DNA from: Pseudomonadota bacterium
Lineage (GTDB): Bacteria > Desulfobacterota > Binatia > Binatales > Binataceae
Assembly (NCBI GenBank): GCA_021324855.1
Contig: JAJPIG010000035.1
Location: 48,417 to 112,416, forward strand
Reading direction: 5' to 3'
Length of the DNA: 64,000 nt
Shown: positions 17,692 through 26,620 of the stretch, piece after piece
How the letters are laid out: each line of letters starts with the position of its first letter
Numbering within the stretch: position 1 is the first letter of the stretch
The notes under the pieces: model-generated
What the model saw: the letters and a program-made list of their open reading frames with translations, nothing else
Told to the model about the DNA's origin: nothing
Databases searched by the model: none
Translations under genes and position numbers: made by a program

Positions 17692-19083
17692 ATGGAATGC
17701 CACCAGTACTTTCGCCTTAACGGTCCGCCCTTCCAAGCCGCATCGCCTCGGGGCGCTATTTATTTCAGTCCGACACATCTTCAAGCGCTGGCGACACTGG
17801 AGTCGGGCCTCTCAGGCGATCTGATTGGCTTGACGTTGCTGACTGGCGAAGCCGGAACCGGAAAAACCACGCTCATATATTCTTTACTGCAGCGCGATTA
17901 CAAACGGGTCCGCATCGCGCATATCGACGACCCTAGGCTTTCATTTCCTGAAATGATGCAGTTGGTTCTCGCGCAACTGAATCTATACTCTGCCGGTTCG
18001 GCGAAACTTGATTATCTGAACACCCTTGAACATTTGCTCGAGCTTCACGGCAAAGAGGAACGCATCGCGATCGTTATCGATGAATCCCAGCTTCTGAGCG
18101 ACGAGGTCCTGGAGGAGTTGAGACTCCTTTGGAACCGCGGTCAGAGCAAAGGCGGCTATCTGCGGCTCATCCTGGTGGGACAGCCTGAGCTCGCGGAACG
18201 GCTGAAGAAGCCCGAACTCCGTGCCTTGAATCAGCGGATCTCCACTCGGGGGGTGCTCAAGGCGCTCACTTTCGAGCAGGCTAACCTATATGTCGAGTGC
18301 AAATTGAGCGCTCAGGGCGGCAAATGCTCGACGGTTTTCGAGCGGGGCGCTTTGGGACACCTGCTTCGACGCAGCGACGGATTGCCTCGAAAAATCAACG
18401 TGCTCTGCCACAGCGCGATGATGGCCGCATTCACCGCAGGGGAGCGGAGAGTCAGCGTCAGGACCGCAAGAAAAATCGCGGCCGAATTTAAGGAGTCCGT
18501 GGGAGTAGCTAATCGAGATCTCGCTTCGCGGCGGCTGGCGATGCGAGCGCTGGCCGGAGGTGGGGCGGCAATCGCGGCGCTCGTGCTATTTAATCTCGTG
18601 TATCCGAACTTCCGCTCAGGCTGGGCACTCAATCACACCGCTTCGTTCGACGGTGCTATCGAACCGACGATTCCGATCAAGAACGTCGCCGGACTCAAAA
18701 TCACCGTGGCACCGAGCGTCGCGGGACAGCGTGGCTCCGATATCGGTTCGAATGGCGCTACGGCGATGTTGCCTCATCCGATGAAACTGCCGTCGTCGTC
18801 TACTGCCGCCGGAGGACCGACGCTCCCGTCCGCACCCGCGGCAATTGCGAAACCGGCAGCAGCATCGCAAGTCAGTTCAGTTCCGGCAACTCCCGCCGCC
18901 GATGTTTCAAATGAAGTGGGTATTCGCAAGACCCAAATCATAGTGAAACGTGGCGATACGTTAGAGCAAATCGCTCTCCGCTATTTGGGATCCAAAGCGA
19001 AGATTTCGGAACTTATCAAGGCGAATCCGCAACTGAGCGACATTAATCAGTTGAATGTCGGCCAGCTCATTTACCTTCCCTGA
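17692..19083 (+). CDS. ExeA/GspA-like AAA ATPase with C-terminal LysM domain
   Basis: A 463-aa protein. The N-terminus (YFRLNGPPFQ) and ATPase match ExeA/GspA-type secretion or polysaccharide-export ATPases. Walker A is GEAGTGKTT (52-60), Walker B IAIVIDES (125-132), and arginine-finger-type residues occur in RALNQRIS. A single membrane helix (about 285-305) follows, then a Ser/Pro/Ala-rich linker, then a LysM domain (about 416-463: VKRGDTLEQIALRYLG ... LNVGQLIYLP). So the ATPase is cytoplasmic and the LysM part would bind peptidoglycan in the periplasm. A 280-bp gene-free region precedes it. In this family it helps place large envelope complexes through the wall; the partner here is not evident. 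Confidence 0.85.
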   Translation: MECHQYFRLNGPPFQAASPRGAIYFSPTHLQALATLESGLSGDLIGLTLLTGEAGTGKTTLIYSLLQRDYKRVRIAHIDDPRLSFPEMMQLVLAQLNLYSAGSAKLDYLNTLEHLLELHGKEERIAIVIDESQLLSDEVLEELRLLWNRGQSKGGYLRLILVGQPELAERLKKPELRALNQRISTRGVLKALTFEQANLYVECKLSAQGGKCSTVFERGALGHLLRRSDGLPRKINVLCHSAMMAAFTAGERRVSVRTARKIAAEFKESVGVANRDLASRRLAMRALAGGGAAIAALVLFNLVYPNFRSGWALNHTASFDGAIEPTIPIKNVAGLKITVAPSVAGQRGSDIGSNGATAMLPHPMKLPSSSTAAGGPTLPSAPAAIAKPAAASQVSSVPATPAADVSNEVGIRKTQIIVKRGDTLEQIALRYLGSKAKISELIKANPQLSDINQLNVGQLIYLP

Positions 19084-19335
19084 AGACTTCACCGTAAGCG
19101 CGATGAAACAGCGGGCGATGACCCCGCCCCGTTCCCCTTGAATCGCGGTCTTGCGATCCCAGCCAACTGGCAAGCCTGGTTGGCGCTGAAAACTTTCACG
19201 ATCCTGAATCCCTTCAGGCCCTGAGCTTTAGTGCGCAAATTTCGCCCCAATCCAGCCGTGATTCTGGGTGTCACGGTCCGGCGATTGCTAAATGACGATG
19301 CCGATGATTCTCAAATCTGGAGGGGGACAACGAAA

Positions 19336-19680
19336 ATGAAACCGATAAAGTTTGTATCAGTTCTATTGCTGACCGTGTGCATGAACTTTGGTAATGCAAT
19401 TGCCGCCAGTAATGTGACGGTGCAGGTGACCAATGGTACTCAGTATACGATGACGCAATTCTATGCCTCGGCAAGCGACGCGACAGGGTGGGATATGACC
19501 AACAATCTGATTGCGGGGCAGTCGCTGGCGCCCGGGCAATCGATGACGATCAACGTCGGCAGCGCCGACGATTGCACGTTCGATTTGATGGCGGTGCTAT
19601 ACGGCGCCGCGCAGTATGCATATAAGTATACGGTCAATCCGTGCAACGGCGGCTCCTGGACGATCACTCAGGGTCAGTAA
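19336..19680 (+). CDS. Small secreted protein, unknown function
   Basis: A 114-aa product. The ATG at 19336 has GGAGGGGG eight bases before it, which decides the start against the longer frame. A typical signal peptide (residues 1-23, ending AIAA) is followed by a beta-rich, Thr/Ser/Asn-rich mature chain (SNVTVQVTNGTQYTMTQFY). Two cysteines (about 81 and 103) could form a disulfide in the periplasm. I do not recognise the family. It follows the ExeA-like gene by 250 bp, and an inverted-repeat terminator comes after it. Confidence 0.75.
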   Translation: MKPIKFVSVLLLTVCMNFGNAIAASNVTVQVTNGTQYTMTQFYASASDATGWDMTNNLIAGQSLAPGQSMTINVGSADDCTFDLMAVLYGAAQYAYKYTVNPCNGGSWTITQGQ

Positions 19681-19702
19681 CCGCAGCCAGATTCTCAATC
19701 GT

Positions 19703-19733
19703 CAGCCGGCAGGGGACCGGGCTCTGCCGGCTG
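19703..19733 (+). terminator. Hairpin after the small secreted protein gene
   Basis: Perfect 10-bp inverted repeat (19703-19712 with 19724-19733), 11-nt loop, 22 nt beyond the stop codon at 19680. No T run follows. Confidence 0.5.
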
Positions 19734-19787
19734 GCAGGCGTATGTGATCGCGAGCCGACGCAGCCCGCTGATCGTTTCCGATGGCCG

Positions 19788-21110
19788 CTATTGTCCGGCT
19801 ATGGTTCGAAAGTCCACGCCGACCGCCGTTTCGACCCCGATTCGGGCAACTTGGTAGTCCCACAGGGAATCGAGATACGAGGACTGACTTGAGACCAGGT
19901 CGTTTTCGGCGACGATCAGTTCAATCAATCCGGTCTTGCCAGAACGATAGGATCCCTCGATCAGTCCGAAACTCTCCTGGATACGCCCGACGGCGTCGCT
20001 CTCAAACAATTGCACTGTTTCTCGCGCTGCGTCGTAGGCCGCGATCGCATCGCGCAGTTCCTGCTCAACCGTAAGCTGTGTCGCTTTCTCTTCATACGAC
20101 GCCCGTTGCTTCTGGGCCTGCAGGGCTGTCAATTCCGCCTGCTTACGGTCGAAGAGCGGTACCGAGATACTGACCGATCCGCCGAGCACCCGAATAAACT
20201 GGCCCGGCGCATCTGCGACTCGTTCAGCAAAGCCACTCACTGTCGGGTTGGGTATGATGAGCCGGCGGGTCAGAGCGATATCGGCCGCGGCCCGCTTAAT
20301 TTCAAACACCCGCGCTCTCAGATCGGGCCGGCTGGTCATCGCAAGTTCCAACGCCCGCTCGAGATCCACGTCAGGCGCCCGCTCCGAAAGCGAGCCCGAG
20401 AGTTCGATCAGACCCCTGGGCGGCACTCCAAGTACTCGCTGCAGGACGCGCAGACCGTTCTCGTAATCGCGGCGCGCCAGGAGCGTGGCCTTTCGGGACT
20501 CATCGTAACGCACCGCCGCCAGGTTGGCTTCGAGCTTCGGCGCTTCGCCGCTGTGAAATCGCATCATCGATGCGTCGCGCAGGCGCAGGTTTAATTCCTC
20601 GATGCGTTGCATCAGCTCCAGGCGCTGCCGGAGGTAGAGCGCCTGATAAAATGCGTATTCCGCGCGGGCCTTGGTCAGCCGTTCAGCGTCGGCTACCTCG
20701 GCCCTGGCCTTCGAGAGATTCTGGTCGGCCTCTTCGATGCGCTTCGAGCGTTGCCCGGCGACTTCCACCTGCAAGGAAACTGATGCTGCGGGTTGCGCCT
20801 CGCTGCCCCATGGTGAGAACTGAAATTGCGCCTGCGACGCGCCAGCCTCGACTTGCGGGTTGAACTGATTCAGGTAATGCGCTTTGACCTCTCTGGCGCG
20901 CGCGGTTTCGAGGCTCTGCCTCGCGGCCAGCAGGTCGGGATTGCGCTGCAGCGCTATCGCGACGGCCTGTTGCACGGTCAAAATTTCGGCCGCAGCTACC
21001 GGCGTCTGAAATTTCTGTGCGATTAGAATCGCGATAATCGCCATGAGCGAGGCGAGGCGGTTTCCGAGCGGAACCGGGAAACCGCGCAGAGGTTTTTCTG
21101 CACAAGGCAT
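19788..21110 (-). CDS. CzcC-like TolC-family outer-membrane protein
   Basis: A 440-aa outer-membrane factor of the heavy-metal efflux type. The signal peptide lies within residues 1-38. OEP repeats begin at LTVQQAVAIALQRNPDLLAA, and the second contains EVADAERLTKARAEYAFYQA and RSGKTGLIELIVAENDLVSS. It is the last gene of the czcBAC-like operon, 47 bp after the pump gene. It would complete a tripartite channel exporting divalent or monovalent metal cations through the outer membrane. Confidence 0.88.
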   Translation of the reverse strand: MPCAEKPLRGFPVPLGNRLASLMAIIAILIAQKFQTPVAAAEILTVQQAVAIALQRNPDLLAARQSLETARAREVKAHYLNQFNPQVEAGASQAQFQFSPWGSEAQPAASVSLQVEVAGQRSKRIEEADQNLSKARAEVADAERLTKARAEYAFYQALYLRQRLELMQRIEELNLRLRDASMMRFHSGEAPKLEANLAAVRYDESRKATLLARRDYENGLRVLQRVLGVPPRGLIELSGSLSERAPDVDLERALELAMTSRPDLRARVFEIKRAAADIALTRRLIIPNPTVSGFAERVADAPGQFIRVLGGSVSISVPLFDRKQAELTALQAQKQRASYEEKATQLTVEQELRDAIAAYDAARETVQLFESDAVGRIQESFGLIEGSYRSGKTGLIELIVAENDLVSSQSSYLDSLWDYQVARIGVETAVGVDFRTIAGQ

Positions 21111-21157
21111 CTCGTATGCTCCTCCGTTTAACGATCGCCGCTGAGAGCGGCGGCGTT

Positions 21158-24100
21158 TCAGGGTGCGGCCTGCGATTCGCCGGTGGAATTCCCGGCCGGG
21201 CCCTCGCTGCGCATCATCCAGCGATAGATGATCGGCAAAATGTAGAGTGTAAAAACCGTTGAGGTCACAAGGCCGCCGATCACGACGGTCGCCAGCGGAC
21301 GCTGCACCTCCGCGCCCGCGGTGTGCGAAACCGCCATCGGGATGAACCCGAACAACGCGACCAGCGACGCCATCAGGATCGGCCGCAGCCGCTCGCGCGA
21401 ACCGATCTCGATAGCTTCGCCGACCGGATGTCCGATCAGCCGAAGGCGGTTGATTTCAGATACCAGCACCACGCCGTTGAGCACCGACACTCCAAACAGC
21501 GTGATAAAGCCGACGCCGGCGGTGATCGAAAAGGTGAGCTCACGCGCCATCAGCGCTAGTATTCCACCCGAGGCCGCAAACAGGACGTTACCGAAGATTA
21601 GCAGCGCCATCCGCATCGACGTGAAGGTGTTGTAAAGCAGCACGAGGATTAGCAGCAGCGACGCCGGCACCAGCACGAGCAGGCGCTGAGAGGCGCGCTG
21701 CAGGTTTTCGTACTGGCCGCCCCATTCGATCCAGTAGCCGCGCGGCAGCTTGATTTCCCGCGCGATCGCCGCCTTTGCTGCGGCGACGAAACTGCCGAGG
21801 TCCGTGCCGCGCACGTTGGCCGCGACCGTGATGCGGCGGGTCAAATTTTGACGCCAGATCGAAACCGGTCCCTCGCTGACTTCAAACCGGGCGAGTTGCG
21901 CGAGCGGAATCAAAGGCCCGTCAGGAGCGGCGACCTTGATGTCCTCGAGCTGGTCGAGCGTTGACCGCGACGTGCGATCGAAGCGCACCTGCAACGCATA
22001 GCGCGCCTGGCCTTCGACCACCTGACCGACGACCTTGCCGCCGATCGATTGCACGGCGTCGAGCACGTCGGAAGCGTTGATCCCATAACGCGCCACCGCG
22101 GCGCGATCGATCTCGATGTTGATCGACGGCAGGCCGCTGCGCGGTATCATCTTAAGGTCGGCAGCGCTCGGCAGCGAGGCAATCACTTCGTGGATCTGCT
22201 GGCCGATCTTGAGCATCTCGTTGAGATCGGTCCCGTACAGATGAATGGCGACATCGCCCTTCACGCCCGCGATCATGTCATTGACGCGCGATTCGATCGG
22301 CTGTGAGAAGCCGAACGTCATCTCGGGCACGCGCTGATTGAGCTTGCCCTGGATCTCACGGATCAGCTCGTCCTTGCTGCGCACGGTCCACTCGCCGCGC
22401 GGCCTTAGGAAGACGTATACGTCTGCTTCATCGGGACCGATCGTGTCGGTGGCAATCTCTGGACGACCGATGCGGCTGACGACGCTAGTAACCTCGGGTA
22501 TTTCCAGCATCGCTTTTTCCGCCGCGGTCGAATTCGCAACCGCTTTTTCGAGCGAGATGCTCGGCGGCTCCATCACGTCCAGGTTGATCGTGCCCTCGTC
22601 GAGCGTCGGAATGAATTCGGTGCCGAGAAAAGGCGCAGCAGCGAAGCTCACAATCAGCAGGACCGCGGCGCCAATCATGATCAGCCGCGGTGAGCGCGCA
22701 GTCCATCGCGCGGCGCGATCGTGCAGGCTGTCGCACATCCGTCCGAGCCAGGGTTCCTTGTGCGCGCTGGGGGAGAGAAAAATCGAGGCCAGCACCGGCA
22801 CCAGCGTAAGCGCGCAGATCAGAGAGCCGCTCAACGCGAACACGACGGTCAGCGCCATCGGCCGAAACATCTTCCCCTCGACTTCCTGGAAAGTCAGAAT
22901 CGGCAGGTAAACGATGATGATAATGCCGATCGCGAACACGATCGGCCGCAAGACCTCGCGTCCTGCGTCGAACACCTTACGCGCCATCGCGCGATCCGGA
23001 TGCTCATCATGGGAGAGTCGGCGAAAGATGTTCTCCATCATTACGACTGAGCCGTCGACGATGAGTCCGAAATCGATTGCGCCAAGGCTCATCAGGTTGC
23101 CCGACAGACCCATCGCGTTCATTCCGATGAACGCGGCAAGCATCGAGAGCGGGATGACGGCGGCCACGATCAGGCTCGCGCGGATATCGCCGAGGAACAG
23201 GAACAGTAGCACCGTCACCAGCACCGCGCCCTCGATAAGATTGTGGGCGACGGTATCGATGGTGCGCCGGATTAAATCGGTGCGATCGTAGTAGGTAACG
23301 ATCTTGACGCCAGGCGGGAGGGTCGGCGCTATCTCGGCAATTTTCAGCTTGACCTGATCGACGACCGTCCGCGAATTCTGCCCAATCAGCAGCATCACGA
23401 CGCCGGCGACCGTTTCGCCCTTTCCGTCGCGGGTGACCGCGCCTTGGCGCAACATCGGGGCAAACGCTGTCTTGCCGAGGTTTCGTATATAGATTGGGAC
23501 GCCCTTGCGGCTGCCGACCACGATGTCGCCGAGGTCATCCAGGCTCCGTATCAGTCCGGTGCCGCGGATTACCTCTTGCTCCCCGCTATGGACGATGTAA
23601 CCTCCGCCTGCACTCGCATTATTGCGCTCCAAGGCCCGGAACACTTCGCTGAGCGAGATCCCATAGGCCACCAACGTGTCGGGCCGCAGCTCGATTTCAT
23701 AGGTTTTGAGCTCGCCCCCATAACTGTTGACCTCGACCACGCCGGGCACTTCCTTAAGTCGCGGAGCGATTTGCCAGTCGAGGATCGACCGGAGTTCCAT
23801 TAGCGAGCGTCGGGGATCCACGACTTCGAATTGATAGATCTCGCCAAGTGTCGTCGACACGGGGGTCATTTCGGGCGGTCCATAGCCCGACGGAATCAGC
23901 GCAGCGGCCTGTGGCAGCCGCTCCATTACCAGCCGACGAACGAAATAGATGTCGAGGCCATCCTCGAAATAGACCGAGACGGCAGACAGACCAAACCGCG
24001 AAATCGAGCGAATCTCCTTGATGCCGGGTAGTCCCCGCATAGAGATCTCGACTGGGAACGTAATCAGCTTCTCGACCTCGGCCGCGCCAAGCCCCGGCGC

Positions 24101-24256
24101 ATCGGTTACGATCGTCACCACGTTGGGCGTGACATCAGGCGAGGCGTCTATCGGCAGCAGCAGCATCGCTCGCACGCCGATCGCGATGAACACGATGAAC
24201 AACAGTACCGTCATCAGACGGTTTTCGAGCGCCGCCTCGAAAATTCGTTGTGACAT
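21158..24256 (-). CDS. CzcA/CusA-family heavy-metal RND transporter
   Basis: A 1032-aa proton-driven inner-membrane pump, normal length for HME-RND proteins. Twelve membrane helices are expected; the first is at 13-32, and helix 4 carries the essential acids in DFGLIVDGSVVMMEN. Family marks are RPEIATDTIGPDEADVYVFL and SQPIESRVNDMIAGVKGDVA in the porter domain, and VSVLNGVVLVSEINRL in the C-terminal half. It starts 2 bp after the adaptor stop. The substrate (Cu/Ag or Co/Zn/Cd) cannot be fixed from the sequence. Confidence 0.95.
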   Translation of the reverse strand: MSQRIFEAALENRLMTVLLFIVFIAIGVRAMLLLPIDASPDVTPNVVTIVTDAPGLGAAEVEKLITFPVEISMRGLPGIKEIRSISRFGLSAVSVYFEDGLDIYFVRRLVMERLPQAAALIPSGYGPPEMTPVSTTLGEIYQFEVVDPRRSLMELRSILDWQIAPRLKEVPGVVEVNSYGGELKTYEIELRPDTLVAYGISLSEVFRALERNNASAGGGYIVHSGEQEVIRGTGLIRSLDDLGDIVVGSRKGVPIYIRNLGKTAFAPMLRQGAVTRDGKGETVAGVVMLLIGQNSRTVVDQVKLKIAEIAPTLPPGVKIVTYYDRTDLIRRTIDTVAHNLIEGAVLVTVLLFLFLGDIRASLIVAAVIPLSMLAAFIGMNAMGLSGNLMSLGAIDFGLIVDGSVVMMENIFRRLSHDEHPDRAMARKVFDAGREVLRPIVFAIGIIIIVYLPILTFQEVEGKMFRPMALTVVFALSGSLICALTLVPVLASIFLSPSAHKEPWLGRMCDSLHDRAARWTARSPRLIMIGAAVLLIVSFAAAPFLGTEFIPTLDEGTINLDVMEPPSISLEKAVANSTAAEKAMLEIPEVTSVVSRIGRPEIATDTIGPDEADVYVFLRPRGEWTVRSKDELIREIQGKLNQRVPEMTFGFSQPIESRVNDMIAGVKGDVAIHLYGTDLNEMLKIGQQIHEVIASLPSAADLKMIPRSGLPSINIEIDRAAVARYGINASDVLDAVQSIGGKVVGQVVEGQARYALQVRFDRTSRSTLDQLEDIKVAAPDGPLIPLAQLARFEVSEGPVSIWRQNLTRRITVAANVRGTDLGSFVAAAKAAIAREIKLPRGYWIEWGGQYENLQRASQRLLVLVPASLLLILVLLYNTFTSMRMALLIFGNVLFAASGGILALMARELTFSITAGVGFITLFGVSVLNGVVLVSEINRLRLIGHPVGEAIEIGSRERLRPILMASLVALFGFIPMAVSHTAGAEVQRPLATVVIGGLVTSTVFTLYILPIIYRWMMRSEGPAGNSTGESQAAP

Positions 24257-24258
24257 AG

Positions 24259-25434
24259 CTACTTGGAACGCTGGTTCATTAACAGACTCTTGAGCGGCAG
24301 GCCGCCGGTGGCCACCACTTCTTCACCAGCTTGGAGGCCGGCGAGGATTTCGATTCCCTCTCCCGTACTGCCGCCGATCTCGACTGAACGCGCTTGGTAG
24401 CGATTGGGGCCAGCGGAGATAAACACCACTTTCCCGCCTTGGTAATCGAAAACTGAGGTTTCAGGCACGATCACCACCTCGCGGGAACCGCCGCTGCCCT
24501 CGATCACTGTATGAGCGAACATACCGGGTTTGAGCAGATGATCCTGATTGGGCACCTCAATTCGGGCGAGTACCGTGCGCGTGCGGCGATCTACCTCGTC
24601 GGAAACGTATGAGACGCGTCCCTCGAAGCTCCGATCAGGGTACGCCACGACTCTGACCAGCGCACGGTCTCCAATTTTGAGCGCGGCCAGATCGGATTCG
24701 TAGACATTCGTGTTCACCCAGACCTTGTCGAGGTTGATTACCGTCATTAGCGGAAAGTCGCCCGCAACCGCTTGGCCCAGCACCAGGTCGCGCCTGACTA
24801 ACGTGCCTGCGATCGGCGAGGTCAACGGAAACTCGGAGAGCGAGCCGGTGGTGTTGGACCATTTAACACGAGCGACCTGGTCCGGCGGAATCAGCAACAT
24901 CAACTTCTCCCGCGCCGCCTCGTACTGCGCGAGTGCGGTGTCATGGGCGGCGCGGGCCGCCAGTACGTCCTTAAGCGCGCTGATCTGTTTCGCGTAGAGG
25001 TCCTGCTCGCGTTTCAAGTTCTGACCGGTAATGGACTCGAGGGATCGGGTTTTGAGGTATTCAGCCTTGGCATCGCCCAGTTCGACGCTACTCAGGATGG
25101 CGAGTGGCTGTCCCGGCTTGACAGCATCGCCGGGCGACGCGATCAGTTTGACAACGCGCGCGGGGATCCGGGTCGTGAGCTGGGCGACAGCGTTCGCATC
25201 AGGTTCCACTGTCGCGGTCGCGGCGATTTTGCCCGTGGGTTTTGCCAGCCGCGCCGGCGCAAGTCGAATGTGGCGGGCTGCTTCGGACGCGGCGTCGATT
25301 GTGACTACGGCATCTACACTCGACCTCGGCTGAGCGAGCGCAGCCGCGCCCACCCCGCAGGTCAAAGATATCAGCATCGAAACCAGAATCGTCCGGATTG
25401 CCGTACCTATGCAATCTGAAAAGTCTCGCCTCAC
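24259..25434 (-). CDS. CzcB-family RND periplasmic adaptor
   Basis: A 391-aa membrane-fusion protein with a signal peptide ending at ALAQ (about residue 35). The barrel-sandwich halves include RIPARVVKLIASPGDAVKPG and TSPIAGTLVRRDLVLGQAVA, which flank a helical hairpin. Beta-barrel motifs VWVNTNVYESDLAALKIGD and GRVSYVSDEVDRRTRTVLAR follow, close to CusB/CzcB. It is first in the operon, with the pump and CzcC-like gene immediately behind. A candidate metal-responsive promoter lies about 230 bp upstream. Confidence 0.92.
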   Translation of the reverse strand: MRRDFSDCIGTAIRTILVSMLISLTCGVGAAALAQPRSSVDAVVTIDAASEAARHIRLAPARLAKPTGKIAATATVEPDANAVAQLTTRIPARVVKLIASPGDAVKPGQPLAILSSVELGDAKAEYLKTRSLESITGQNLKREQDLYAKQISALKDVLAARAAHDTALAQYEAAREKLMLLIPPDQVARVKWSNTTGSLSEFPLTSPIAGTLVRRDLVLGQAVAGDFPLMTVINLDKVWVNTNVYESDLAALKIGDRALVRVVAYPDRSFEGRVSYVSDEVDRRTRTVLARIEVPNQDHLLKPGMFAHTVIEGSGGSREVVIVPETSVFDYQGGKVVFISAGPNRYQARSVEIGGSTGEGIEILAGLQAGEEVVATGGLPLKSLLMNQRSK

Positions 25435-25668
25435 CGTGCCTCATCCTTTTTGAATCGTCGAGTGGCTCCAGAGCCGCGCCGTTCGAGATAGAAATCGCCA
25501 TCGTCGGATATGAGCAGCGTTCGTCCGCCATGCTGGCCGCCTCGAGGTGCTGCGATCGTATTACTTTTTGCGCCAAACAAAGGTGGGGGGTAAGCCAACA
25601 TCGATGATGCGAGAAGTATTTTACCCGTCGCCCCGATGTGTACACAGAACATTGCTTATGAAAATTTT

Positions 25669-25699
25669 TGTATACTCTCGATAACTTGACTTATCGCAA
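25669..25699 (-). promoter_or_regulatory. Candidate MerR-type promoter of the czcBAC-like operon
   Basis: On the minus strand a -35-like TTGCGA (25699-25694) and a -10-like TATACA (25674-25669) are 19 bp apart, the long spacing typical of MerR-family promoters. A dyad CGATAA-6-TTATCG (25679-25696) lies in and beside the spacer. Both hexamers match consensus at four of six positions. No merR gene is in the window, so a regulator would act in trans. Confidence 0.35.
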
Positions 25700-26026
25700 C
25701 CCGGCGAAAATTTCGCAACTATGCGTGAAGCGATGGCCCCGCGCCTGCTGCGGCTCATCAATTCCTAGCTCTAACGCAGATCACTATTCACGCCACGTGC
25801 CGTGACCGAGATCGCGTATCTCAAAGCATCATGCCATTCCTGTCGGAAATCTCTTGTCTGGCGGGGCCTCTGGCTCAAAGGGCCGAAGGCATCTCGGGGC
25901 AACGACGTGGCTCCATTGGCGACACCATCCCTGCCCCTCAAAGCTACAGGAAGACGATCCCGGAACCTAAGGGAAGTTGGGATTTTTCAATTATTTCCGG
26001 CACGGCGGCTGCTTCGGTAAGCCTTG
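25700..26026. other. Gene-free region between the efflux and oxidoreductase operons
   Basis: Together with 25435-25668 this is about 590 bp without a supported gene. Apart from the promoter candidate and a short palindrome (GCGAAA-A-TTTCGC at about 25704-25716), nothing stands out. The promoter of the por operon must lie here, but I cannot point to it. Confidence 0.35.
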
Positions 26027-26620
26027 ATGATCCCATCGCGACTCATCGAAATCCGCATCCACGGACGCGGGGGCCAGGGCAGCGTCGTCGCAGCTTATCT
26101 AATCGCCACCGCCGCCCTCGAGGATGGACAGTTCGGGCAGGCCTTCCCGAGCTTCGGCGCCGAACGCCGCGGGGCTCCGGTAACGGCTTTCGCCCGCGTC
26201 GCGGAGGTTCCTGTGCGCCGGCGATGCCAGGTGTCAGCTCCATCCTTTTTGCTCGTGCAGGATGAGGGGCTGCTGCACACGGCGGACATCACGGATGGGC
26301 TCGTTCCGGATGGCGCGATGCTGGTGAATTCGTCGCGGGCCGGTTCGGAATTCGCGGCAGCCCGAAATTTTAACCTGGTCACGATCCCGGCAACCTCGCT
26401 CGCCAATGAAATCCTGGGACGACCGGTGCCGAACACCGCGATCGTCGCCGCGTTTCTTTCACTCACGAATCTGATTCGTGCCGATGCGCTGGAAACCGCA
26501 CTGGCGCGTCAATTCAGCGGCGAAATCCTCGATCGCAATGTTCGCCTGGTCCGCGAGGCGGCACGCCTCGTTCCAGCAGGCGCATGGAAGGAGTTGTGCG
26601 ATGGCGCAGCAGCCGCTTGA
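26027..26620 (+). CDS. 2-oxoacid:ferredoxin oxidoreductase, gamma subunit
   Basis: A 197-aa PorC/VorC-type subunit (POR domain). The N-terminal EIRIHGRGGQGSVVAAYLIA and QAFPSFGAERRGAPVTAF are hallmarks of the gamma domain that helps bind CoA. The ATG at 26027 follows a TTG at 26024; the ATG is preferred. It overlaps the alpha gene by 20 bp, so translation is coupled. First gene of a four-gene operon for reversible oxidative decarboxylation of a 2-oxoacid to acyl-CoA with reduction of ferredoxin. Confidence 0.92.
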   Translation: MIPSRLIEIRIHGRGGQGSVVAAYLIATAALEDGQFGQAFPSFGAERRGAPVTAFARVAEVPVRRRCQVSAPSFLLVQDEGLLHTADITDGLVPDGAMLVNSSRAGSEFAAARNFNLVTIPATSLANEILGRPVPNTAIVAAFLSLTNLIRADALETALARQFSGEILDRNVRLVREAARLVPAGAWKELCDGAAAA

